A stretch of DNA of 64,000 nt from Branchinecta lynchi (taxonomy: Eukaryota; Arthropoda; Branchiopoda; Anostraca; Branchinectidae), in contig JAKZAP010000020.1 in assembly GCA_023053575.1 (NCBI GenBank), positions 17,107,998 to 17,171,997 on the forward strand, given 5' to 3'. This document shows positions 8,201 through 15,547 of this stretch, one piece after another. The notes below the pieces were generated by a model. That model was not told the origin of the DNA. It did not search any database and worked only from the letters and a program-made list of their open reading frames with translations. Both the position numbers and the translations under genes were made by a program. Numbering within the stretch: position 1 is the first letter of the stretch; each line of letters begins with the position of its first letter.

Positions 8201-9314
8201 TAGACCAAAGGAAACATTTCTGGTCGTTATTTTTTATATTTATACACGCTTTTTTATTTTTTACGAAATCTGGTAGTATTTTAAACGTTCCTCCCATGTA
8301 AGATTCTATTCGCGTCATCCTATAATCAATTCCTTCATACCGACTAAATTGTAGCCCAGATCGAGGGGTATTACTTAAAGAACTAAGTCTCTTGTTATTA
8401 TCATTCAAATGATTATGAGCAAGAATGCTATTTTTATTTAAAATCCAAGAAGTACTGTTGTAATATACTACTACTTCTTCATCATTCTCCTGTCGATGGA
8501 AAATAACCCGAGTTACAAACTGAACTCTATATTGATTTATTTCGTTCATTCGCCGCTGTATATCTGCGAAAGTAAAAGCAATAAGAGTATGCTCCTCAAC
8601 TCCATTACCTTGAACTGAAACGTTTACAGTGAATATATTCTCACTTTCGCTAAAAATAGTAGGCTGTTGTTCTTCTTCCGTTCTAAATACATGATCAGGA
8701 ATTAATTTTTCTTGTTTAATTTTTTTCTTATTTATGAAGAGAGTTGATAAATCGACTACTTTTTCTTTATTGTTATCACTTCTTTCGATTTGAGCTCTAA
8801 TGATATTACTATTTTTCTTTATAGTATCTTCGTGTTTTTTAATAATATTATTATAGTATTCTCCAACTCTTTTTAGTACTTCTTCTCGGTTTCCGCGAGT
8901 TGATAGGTTCTTGTTTTTCAGAAATCTTTTTAATTCGCTTGTCTCTTTTTCTTTGTTATCATTGTATTCTTGTTTTAGTTTTGTAATGGTGATATTATTT
9001 TCTCTTATCTCATCTTCCAGAATGGTTCGTAATCTCGGTTCTGGTTTGTAGTCGGATGGTCTGTTCTTATTATGAGTTCTTTCGTTTCTGCGTTCAATTT
9101 TAATTTTATCTTCTGCTATCAAAATATACTTATTAAGATGGTTTATTATATTATTTGTTATTTCATGTTTCTTAGCTCCATTTGTTTTGATTTTATTAAT
9201 TTTCGCATAAGTCCGCAGTTCATTATATGTGTATAGCGACAATCTTTGTATAACCACTTTGTTGTTTGATATAACCTTTTTACAAAGCTGAATAACCTCT
9301 GCAGTATTCATCAT
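5250..9314 (-). CDS. POLB: Protein-primed family B DNA polymerase
   Basis: 1354-residue replicative polymerase. N-terminal region: two SAP-like segments (about 30-55 and 127-150). Then a Cys-rich segment including a C2H2-type finger (YLCTYCGRHF...KHESKNNC, about 478-500). Exonuclease: IIADFESYN (ExoI, about 538), HNLSKYDSH (ExoII, about 680) and YLKSDVLILSDV (ExoIII, about 843). An HNH-like insertion, CHIC...HFDHDHMTGEDRGFAH, is near 640-655. Polymerase: YLDANNLYGWAM (motif A, about 944), KLMNNACFGKT (motif B, about 1095) and CYMDTDSF (motif C, about 1192). All catalytic acidic residues are present and the frame is uninterrupted. The start is TATTAAATGATG, with a second ATG directly after the first. 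It is transcribed divergently from the gene at 9848. Confidence 0.97.
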   Translation of the reverse strand: MMNTAEVIQLCKKVISNNKVVIQRLSLYTYNELRTYAKINKIKTNGAKKHEITNNIINHLNKYILIAEDKIKIERRNERTHNKNRPSDYKPEPRLRTILEDEIRENNITITKLKQEYNDNKEKETSELKRFLKNKNLSTRGNREEVLKRVGEYYNNIIKKHEDTIKKNSNIIRAQIERSDNNKEKVVDLSTLFINKKKIKQEKLIPDHVFRTEEEQQPTIFSESENIFTVNVSVQGNGVEEHTLIAFTFADIQRRMNEINQYRVQFVTRVIFHRQENDEEVVVYYNSTSWILNKNSILAHNHLNDNNKRLSSLSNTPRSGLQFSRYEGIDYRMTRIESYMGGTFKILPDFVKNKKACINIKNNDQKCFLWSILANLHPAKDHVDRLSNYKQYENEFDFEGVTNFPMDTKDIHKFENRYNIKICLFQIEKEKIIRSHILKSTINGKTAKHIVHLLYFDNHYVLVKDLSRLVGPQISKKKTKTYLCTYCGRHFKKEECFEKHESKNNCEDPDIIMPPEGSSIQYKNIAKQMKVPYCIIADFESYNEEYNQVNGKKTIKVAKQKPFAYGFQVCCSFDTNQNKYYDYFGEDAAEHFVKTVTKVSTEIANKYESRQRNHTYTNAEITEKWKNLMNKTCHICTTEITENPHFDHDHMTGEDRGFAHAECNMKYRIPRHIPVVMHNLSKYDSHLFVRELIPDNGIFESAESFISFSKSISIRKTDTEIKYEIRFIDSIRFMASSLDKLSANLAKCDCKVPCNHLRENFKYTSNSFNNDEEFKEIIKKGVYPYEFVDSFDKMNCTNLPSIESFYSRLTGKGIDKSDYKRAVSIWKQFNCKTLLDYTKLYLKSDVLILSDVVENFRNVCIRNYDLDPLHYFSAPGLTWDAFLKHSKVDLPLFSKEDMHTFIEKGIRGGVSQCIKRYAKANNKYTSDYNKHKPSNYLMYLDANNLYGWAMSQNLPANDFQFISIPDDLKERNEYESFEYYNHLKTHINSIMKLQNVGAIYEVDLEYPKELHELHKDLPLAPEHFNGKLCTTVVDKTNYVVHHRNLEFYLQKGLILKRVHRILGFTESAYLNGYIDHNTALRTKGTNDFEKDFFKLMNNACFGKTMENVRKRADMEIITDDATREKIIKKPNFKSEIIFSENFSVARMSKEKIKLDKPMYIGFAVLELSKLLMYEFHYDYMKPKYGDKIDLCYMDTDSFIHDIRTEDFYQDIKQDLNERFDTSEYAKDNPYGFPSVNKKVIGMMKDELGGQVMTEFVGLRSKVYAYLKDNQDPSKASKKLKGIKTNIVKDKITIQNYKDVLFGKTENLSITQYNLRSYKHNMFLEEQNKKALDPKDDKRIVTSDKIHTLPLGYKH

Positions 9315-9847
9315 TTAATAGGGGAACATTTTTATTAATGAATTTCCCAGTCTGCGTTTTCTCAGTCGTAAAGAAAATCATTGAATTTCTATTACCTTAC
9401 TACTCTGTGAGAAAAATGTGTACACGGATTTCGCACATTCTTCACTACTCTTCATGTGACAAATGTGTGTGTGTAGTGGAATCCCACTTTTCGTACTACT
9501 CTTCATGTGACAAATGTGTGTGTACTGGAATCCCACTTTCTGTACTACTCTTCATGTGACAAATGTGTGTGTACTGGAATCCCACTTTCTGTACTACTCT
9601 TCATTTGACAAATTTGTGTGTACTGGAATCCCACTTTCTGTACTACTCTTCATTTGACAAATTTGTGTGTACTGGAATCCCACTTTCTGTACTACTCTTC
9701 ATTTGACAAAAATCATATATTTTTTTAAACTTTGACTCACAAGCTAAAAAAAAAAGAGAACCATACTGTAAAAGTAGCCTAGATGGTGGGTGTGTGGAAA
9801 TTCGAAAAAATCAAATAATTTTTCGAAACAATTTTATTATATAATAA
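9315..9847. promoter_or_regulatory. Divergent intergenic region with 49-bp minisatellite
   Basis: This gap lies between the starts of the polymerase (minus) and the small membrane protein (plus), so promoters for both probably lie here. Most of it is the 49-bp repeat array. Distal to the array is an A-rich stretch followed by TTTTATTATATAATAAATGG, the start context of the plus-strand gene. Reading frames inside the array are by-products of the repeat. Confidence 0.6.
9400..9715 (+). repeat. 49-bp tandem repeat, about six copies
   Basis: Units contain TGACAAATGTGTGTGTACTG, then GAATCCCACTTTCTGTACTA and CTCTTCA. The TCAT(G/T)TGAC landmark lies at 9452, 9503, 9552, 9601, 9650 and 9699, so the spacing is 49 bases except for a 51-base first interval. 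The last copies share T for G changes (CATTTGACAAATTTG), so the array grew by local duplication. It is upstream of the polymerase. Confidence 0.93.
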
Positions 9848-10270
9848 ATGGAAGAATTAGAAAAGAAAATGTATGTTTACCGTCGCAGTTACAAGTACTA
9901 CAATCGTATAAGTAATAGCTTACTTGTATCCAAATTCCTCTTTTCGGCAGCAGGAATGTCTGCGTTTCTAGTGCTACCTTTAGCTTCTTTAAGTTTGGGT
10001 GCTGTTATCATCGAAATAATTGAAAAGCAGTTAAGCATTGCTGATAGAAAAGCAGAATTTAGGACAAATTACAATTTTTATACTGAGTTGTTCTCGATGC
10101 TAAAATGCGGACAGTTAACAATTGAGGAGGTAATTCAGAGAGAAACAGAGATGCGTAAAACCTTTCGATTTTTTCCTCGCGAAAAATACATGAAACAGGT
10201 TCGCTTGAACGGTTATAAATATTGTAAGAACGAAACTATCAAAATACAAGAAAATTTACCAAAAATATAA
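9848..10270 (+). CDS. Small Polinton protein with a hydrophobic hairpin
   Basis: 140 residues. Residues 1-25 are basic and Tyr-rich (KKMYVYRRSYKYYNR). Residues 26-58 form one long or two closely spaced hydrophobic segments (LLVSKFLFSAAGMSAFLVLP, then LASLSLGAVII) with a possible turn at Pro. The rest is charged and helical, ending in a Lys-rich tail. Similar small two-helix proteins occur in other Polintons next to the polymerase; no function is known to me. It starts in the full TATAATAAATGG motif and is divergent from the polymerase, which suggests early or independent expression. A membrane location is inferred from hydrophobicity only. Confidence 0.65.
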   Translation: MEELEKKMYVYRRSYKYYNRISNSLLVSKFLFSAAGMSAFLVLPLASLSLGAVIIEIIEKQLSIADRKAEFRTNYNFYTELFSMLKCGQLTIEEVIQRETEMRKTFRFFPREKYMKQVRLNGYKYCKNETIKIQENLPKI

Positions 10271-10759
10271 AATTTTTGCAAAACCTCCCACCCCAGACTT
10301 TGAAGATTGAAGATGTTGTTAAAATATCATATCTACACACATATACATATGTCTGGGGTAGCCCCGTATGGGGAGGAAACTCATCTCAGAGTTTTTTTCG
10401 CCATCACTCACTATCAACGGATTGCTGGTAGTGGGATTCGATCTCACGACATCGTTGATACAATGGTTTCTAAGTTTGCACGACTTAGAGCATTCTGCCA
10501 ACGGGGCCCGAAAAATCTCCGCAACGAAATGTTTTGTGATGTGAATCATCTAATGCGCAATGAGATTTCCTGTTTTTTGTTGCCTTAAGAGCTTTATCAG
10601 TACTAGAGGTAGAATTGTTGGTTACATTGAGGAGATTTTAATTTGATGATGTGATGAATATCGATTTGGATTTTTTTTTTACATTAGATATTATCAATAA
10701 AAATATGTATGTGAGTTTGTGAGTCTGGATTTTTATTTAATAAAATCATCCCCTAATAA
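10271..10759. other. Gap between two plus-strand Polinton genes, with a tRNA-like segment
   Basis: About 490 bases without a supported protein gene. The reading frames here on both strands lack codon bias and family resemblance. The only structured element is a tRNA-like segment on the minus strand. The distal part is T-rich and ends in CCCCTAATAAATGG at the next gene. Confidence 0.6.
10425..10508 (-). tRNA. tRNA-like segment, probably a pseudo-tRNA or SINE head
   Basis: On the minus strand, TTGGCAGAATGCTC resembles an A box and GAGATCGAATCCCAC a B box and T arm. Between them TAAGT and ACTTA can pair around a seven-base loop (CGTGCAA). CATTG/CGATG could form a long variable arm. The T stem has one mismatch, and the acceptor stem does not pair, so this is unlikely to be a working tRNA. 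It could be a relic, a SINE fragment, or a Pol III promoter carried by the element. Confidence 0.35.
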
Positions 10760-10762
10760 ATG
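10746..10762 (+). promoter_or_regulatory. Conserved start motif, best copy
   Basis: CCCCTAATAAATGG overlaps the ATG of the OB-fold gene. The same core (T/A)(A/T)AAATG, usually TAATAAATGG, overlaps the starts at 21, 775, 1609, 2695, 3650, 4304, 4998, 9314 and 9848. It resembles the TAAATG late promoters of poxviruses; it also contains AATAAA. Whether it acts in transcription initiation or 3'-end formation is unknown. Confidence 0.6.
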
Positions 10763-11068
10763 GAGTCCACAAAGGAAGTCTTGAATACAATCAGAATGAA
10801 TAAATACAATGAGACAATCAGGAAAGAAGAACTAGTTCTAGGATTGAAATATACTATTGTTAAAATGAGAATTGCTAAGACAAAATATGGTGATAAGTTG
10901 GTTGTAGTTATTAATCATAATGACAAACCATGTGATTTGTTTATAACACAGAAATATAATGCCATTGCTAACGAATTACTTTTAAAGAAAAATCTGGTTT
11001 TGCAGCCTATTGTACGCGAAAACAAGAACAAAGAAACATATGTGGATTTAGAACTGTTTACTCAGTAA
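10760..11068 (+). CDS. Small probable OB-fold single-stranded-DNA-binding-like protein
   Basis: 102 residues. The centre reads LGLKYTIVKMRIAKTKYGDK followed by LVVVINHNDKPCDLFITQKY, a strand-turn-strand pattern. It resembles small proteins common in arthropod Polintons and related viruses, where K-Y-G-K/D followed by V-V-x-L/I and a D-x-F-L-P-like strand suggests an OB fold. A role in replication as a single-stranded DNA-binding protein is therefore possible, but is inferred from pattern. It starts in the best copy of the element's start motif (CCCCTAATAAATGG) and is the last gene before the right end. Confidence 0.55.
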   Translation: MESTKEVLNTIRMNKYNETIRKEELVLGLKYTIVKMRIAKTKYGDKLVVVINHNDKPCDLFITQKYNAIANELLLKKNLVLQPIVRENKNKETYVDLELFTQ

Positions 11069-11337
11069 TATTTGAATAAAAAATGAAAAATGTAAAAAAA
11101 AAGAAGTAGTGTACATTGTAGTATTTTATATGTAGTAAAGGGTAATATTTCTCATTTCTTGTATCCTTTATTTTGGAAGTAAGAAAATAAAAATGTTCTT
11201 AAAAAGGGGGGTAATTTGGTAAAAAGGATGTTAAAATTTAAGAAATTGATGTTAAAATGGGGTTTTGAAATTGGGGGAAGGGTGGGCCAGAACCCCCTTT
11301 ATATAACTACTGGCATTATAGATACGACGGGTCTTTT
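11069..11337. other. Probable right end region of the Polinton
   Basis: AT-rich sequence with G runs (AAAAAGGGGGGTAATTTGG, GGGGTTTTG) and no gene. The element's right terminal inverted repeat should lie here, but its partner is outside the window, so the end cannot be fixed. The block 11311-11340 (GGCATTATAGATACGACGGG) recurs in similar form at 19433-19461, so host repeats have begun by then. Confidence 0.4.
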
Positions 11338-11665
11338 AACTCGGGATCACAGTAATTCCCCCCCCCCCCCCCCCTCCAACTCCCCCCTCCCCACAGTGCA
11401 CGGATCCTGTCCGTTTCTCTCAACTGTGTATCTTTGCCTGTTCTTTCCAAATATCAAGTTTCAGTAAGATCCGATCTTCTGTTCAAAAGTTATACATATA
11501 CCTCAAGATTCCAAATTTCCCTCCCTCCACGCCCCCCACGATAGTTGGATTAGAGAAATCTTCCTAGTACGTCTGGAAGTACCCTAACTTGCCATCGACT
11601 GACTGACAGACCGACGGACGGAAAATTGATCGGTATATGGAACTTGGCCGGAAGGCAAGCGATAA
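11338..11665 (-). mobile_element. Family B fragment (Helentron-like, non-autonomous)
   Basis: In reverse orientation it shows the family B start (CCAAGTTCCATATACCGATC, then the CCGTCCGTCGGTCTGTC block) and part of the internal repeats. The C15 tract near 11358 is the family's G-rich tract. It lacks the 3' end. Confidence 0.75.
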
Positions 11666-11736
11666 AGATAATATCTCTTAGAAAATAACTGGTGGTAATC
11701 CTTCCGCGCAGACGCGACAACGATCTCATATATAAG

Positions 11737-12595
11737 AACAAGACCAAAGGTTTCGATGGGATCCCAAAAATTCAATATCTGATCCAGACAACTGGGTCTT
11801 GTCTTAGCCAGATCCAGTCATCGCCAGAGTCCTTGAACATTTTTACAGTTAAAATTCAGAAACAGATTAAGGCCAATAGCTAATCATCTGAGAAAACCAA
11901 GTTCAGATATGGATTCAGCATGCGTGTTTACCCCTATAAGTCATATCTCTTTGACGAACACTTCCTGCCACTTCTGCCAATTTCCCGGTTTCGGCCGAAC
12001 TCCAGAACTACTTTTCCGGCGAAAAAAGAAAGCTCAAAAACAAACTCAGGGTATCTTCTTTCCCCAATAATGAACGTCTAATCAACTTCAAATAAAAATT
12101 TAACTTATAACAAATTTTCCGACTTCAGCCGGATTCCGGTCGAACTATATGTCCGGGTAAAATATGATTGTCTCAAACGGATTCAGCATCTCTTCTTACC
12201 TCTAAATCGCTTATCTAATCAACTAGAAATAAAACTTTAACTTCTAACAATTTTCCGGGTTTGACCAGATTCCGGGCGAACTACATGTCCGGGTAGAAAA
12301 TTGTTTTCACATAAGTGTTCAGCATGTCTTCTTGCCCTAAATCGATTATCTAATCAACTCCAAATAAAACTTCTAATTTTAACAAACTTTCCGGTTTGGG
12401 CCGGATTCCGGCCGAAGTAGTTGTCCATCGAGGAAATGGTTTTCACCATCGTCTTCAGCATGCCTTCCTACTCCTAAATCGAACATCTAATCAACTTCAA
12501 ATAAAACTTTTACTTTTAACAAACTTTCCGGTTCAGACGGACAACTTTTGCGATGCCATAGGTATCACTCCACTTACGTTTTGGGATCCCAAAAA
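11737..12595 (+). mobile_element. Family A copy 1 (hairpin-ended repeat element)
   Basis: Begins AACAAGACCAAAGGTTTCGA and ends CGTTTTGGGATCCCAAAA. The interior holds about five imperfect repeats of roughly 115-130 bases, each with a TTTCCGG...CCGGATTCCGG...CGAACTA core, a TTCAGCATG...CTTACC block and an ATCTAATCAACTTC block. No protein is encoded. Confidence 0.85.
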
Positions 12596-12599
12596 TCTA

Positions 12600-13880
12600 T
12601 GCTTGGGGACTTTTCGCCAGGGGACATTTTTTCATGGGGACGTTTCGTCGGTAAGCCAAATTTACATATGTTACAATGAGACAAAAGGCCGTGAAAACCG
12701 GCAATAGCGGTTGTAAAAGTGGATTGTTCATAAATGACCATTCCACTATAAATGGACAAAAGATGTGTAATGGGAGATTAAAGAATCTGATTCATGTGGA
12801 CGTTAAAGGTGGTAGACACCACTATATTTCGACGGGTCAGATTTTCACGAATACACTGTTACCTTTGTTTTCTTCAGAATCCTCACTGTATCCTTCACTC
12901 TTCCAAGCATGGTGGCCTGGCCATTACTCATTAATTATTCAGCGATCTCCTGCCGGAGGTCAAAAGAGATACTAAACCTTCGAGAAAATCCAGTCGCCAG
13001 TAAGAGAATTAATACAACTAAGTATACAACCACATGACCGTTTATATGTGCCGGAACACGAAATAATCGGCCAGTTCGACAATTTTTGGTCTCGGAAGCT
13101 GTATTGTTTAGTTAAATTTCATGAATCTTCAAGAAATCACTATAACTAATTTAGTATAATTTAGGGCGTTTGTTTATTGGGATCCAGTTTACATCCTTTC
13201 TTCTTTGGACTTGCAAGGATTAACAAGAAAAATCAGAAAAAAAATACTAAAGGAAATCGATAAAAAAAAGAAATCGATAATTAGCTTAATTAGCACATTC
13301 TCGATATACCTGCTGACAAAAAAAATTGTTAGATCTACAGTCAAAATATGATCCCAGCGGTAGAAATCGGATACAGTCGTGGCTTCACTGTGGGTCTTGG
13401 GTGGGGGCGTTCTGGACGTTGCAACTGCCGGAATGCTAGCGATGTAACTCCTTTGGAAATGCATGATATAGTATGAGACGAATGACGGTAGATACCGCTT
13501 TGACAATTTTGATGGCGGCAGTTATGTACTAAGTAAAAAAGAGTTAGATAAGAGGGATTGGTCCGATTTTAATATAGAAAAAAAACGATTATCTGTTCGT
13601 TAATTCAGCCCTGGAAGGTGCAGCATACTCAGACACCGTGTTCCTACGATACAGTGTGTCTAAATTTCAAGACAAGCTTAATCTCGTTTATTGAGTCTAA
13701 TGGTTTTCTTAAATGAAGGGAATTTAGAACCTCCATATAAAAAGAGCTACTCTAATAATGAGCAAGAAACCTGGGGCGGAGTTTTTCGTAAAAAATTGCA
13801 CAACATTCCGTGTTCACCATAGTCCGTGACGTTTCAGAAGACATTCTACAACGTCGATACAAGCTTCCAACATTACAAGC
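12600..13880. other. No recognised gene
   Basis: Unique-looking sequence with short, unsupported reading frames. I see no recognisable protein or element ends here. Confidence 0.5.
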
Positions 13881-13961
13881 TACAAGAAATTTTTACATAC
13901 TCCATGTTTTTCCTCATTTCTGCTGCTAATGGGCAATAAAATATCTCATTCATTCATTCAA
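13880..13961 (+). mobile_element. Non-LTR retrotransposon 3' end fragment
   Basis: TAATGGGCAATAAAATATCT followed by (CATT)n is the usual look of CR1/L2-type 3' ends, with a short microsatellite tail. No coding remnant was seen upstream. Confidence 0.4.
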
Positions 13962-14034
13962 AATTTAAGCAAAGACGGCTGAGATCCGAAAATCTAGTTA
14001 TACATCACTTATTCAATTAAATAGACCTGAAAAA

Positions 14035-14345
14035 CCGACAGAAATGCGTTCCTTCGTTTGTCCGTTATCCATAGATATTCATATCATCGAATGAACTTAT
14101 TCTTTCGGATTTGTGGTATCTGTATGCGCTTGTCCCTCTACGCTTGAAATATTTACCAACTACACATGTAAGCCATTGCCAAAAAATTAAATAAAAACAG
14201 TTAGATTCCTTGCAAGACATATCTTAACATCATTTCCCTGCGTTTTGTAAGAGTAACGTTTCCGAGCTTAGCCCTGGAAATACAGGCTCTTTTTTAAAGA
14301 AAGCCTTGTTGCCCGGCGTCACCAGCTTACTATGACATGCGGGAA
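14035..14345 (+). repeat. Dispersed repeat I, copy 1
   Basis: Shares blocks such as TTTTCTTTCGGATTTGTGGTA-like, CTATGCGCTTGT and TTAGCCA with 36070-36440 and 37700-38018. All three are diverged; the ends were not resolved. No coding capacity. Confidence 0.55.
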
Positions 14346-14513
14346 TAAAATGTTAGAATCAAGTAAGCATCGTGATTTGCTACCGGAACCGTCACGAACC
14401 GGATATAACCCGAGGCATCAAAATATTAGAGCCCTGCAAACCATCAGCTTCTAACCGGTATAGATCTTCTTTTCGTCAATATTTTGTAAAGCATTTTAAT
14501 GAGTAAGTGACAG

Positions 14514-14925
14514 TAGTCGCGTTTTTGCAGATACCATGGTATCTGTTACCACGGTAACTTGATCTGCAATTGGTCGTTTTTGCAGTTACCGTGGTATCTG
14601 ATATACGGTTGCTCTGCAAAACGACGATTGCCGAAACTGCGATTTTCGAAGTCATCCCGAAAGAAAACAGATATTCAGTAACATCAAAAACTTCTTCCCC
14701 ACCAATTTGACCAAAACTGATGAAAGCGAGATGACTTGTTCAGATACTACGACCAGTTACCACGGTCGGACCGTGGTATCTGGATATCTGTTACCACGGA
14801 AACTGCCCAGATACCACGATAACTGCAAAAACGCCTTTTGACCGTGGTATCAGACACCACGAAAACTGCAAAAACGACTTTAGACCGTGGTATCAGATAC
14901 CATGATATCTGCAAAAACGCAACTA
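14514..14925. mobile_element. Miniature inverted-repeat element with subterminal ACCACGGTAACTGC repeats
   Basis: Left end TAGTCGCGTTTTTGCAGATA and right end, reversed, TAGTTGCGTTTTTGCAGATA form terminal inverted repeats. Inside are many copies of GATACCACGGT and GTTACCACGGTA in both orientations with GCAAAAACG spacers. Length is 412 bases with no gene. Confidence 0.8.
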
Positions 14926-15547
14926 GTATGTTTTATAAATTATTGATAGGGTCTAATTAACTATTATCTTATTTGACCTAATACATTCGTATCGTATCGT
15001 ATCGTATTGAAAATCCAGATTCTCCGTGTCTGGGGAAATTGTGGGTTGTCGTGCAAGCAGTGCACACCCTGTATATTATTTCTAGAACCCCGGAAAAAAA
15101 CACAACATCCCTTAGATGACTCAAAATATTTCAGTAGATACAAGCGTCATGTGTAAATATAAGCTGCCTTTTCAGTTAAACTTTAAAGGAGTTAAACGGG
15201 AAATTCTAACATTTGCGATGTCTACATCGTTCTTTGAAAAGGAAAGAAGTGTGAAAAGAGGAAAGGGTATTTATTTATTTAAAGTTATTTTTTAACATAA
15301 AATAATGAAGGAATAATGGAGTAATGAAGGAATGATATAGCGGATTCATGGTGGTTAGAATTGCGGCAACAGTCAGGATTCTTTTGTCTTAAAAGTGGCC
15401 GTTAATGGTAAATTGTTTCTTTAATTTATATGTTTTTTTGATGAAATAAGAAAAAATGTAAATCATGACTTCAGACAAGGAATTTCTACGACCGTGGGAT
15501 CATCTGGTGGCGCGGTTCAGAGGGCAAGCTTTAGATATTATCTTAAG
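14926..15547. other. No recognised gene
   Basis: AT-rich intergenic sequence with a short TCGTA tandem run (14989-15010). No element ends or coding sequence recognised. Confidence 0.5.

Larger units (their letters stand above)
1..11310. mobile_element. Maverick/Polinton element, left end outside window
   Basis: The block carries the diagnostic Polinton gene set in one compact cluster: protein-primed DNA polymerase B, retrovirus-like integrase, adenovirus-type protease, A32/FtsK packaging ATPase and a penton-like capsid protein. Nine frames run on the minus strand and two small ones on the plus strand, with gaps mostly of 5-30 bases. These elements are known to encode capsid proteins and are regarded as endogenous viruses (adintovirus-like). 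The leftmost gene is cut by the window edge, so the major capsid gene and left terminal repeat are not visible. The right boundary is uncertain; it should fall between 11069 and about 11338, where unrelated dispersed repeats begin. The large genes are open, which suggests a recent insertion. Confidence 0.93.

Noticed and set aside
9338..9559. Cys-rich 73-residue reading frame beside the polymerase
   Set aside because: It is a reading of the 49-bp tandem repeat; the cysteines recur with the repeat and there is no start motif.
10307..10588. 93-residue plus-strand and 76-residue minus-strand frames between Polinton genes
   Set aside because: Both cross the tRNA-like segment, lack the element's start motif and resemble nothing known to me.
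11340..11375. Long C tract as a possible Polinton terminus
   Set aside because: It is the G-rich tract of an inverted family B fragment, as shown by the matching sequence on both sides.
12396..12707. Frames within family A, also at 15632-16377, 48809-49078 and 49852-50461
   Set aside because: All are by-products of the 120-bp family A repeat, broken by stops at different places in each copy.
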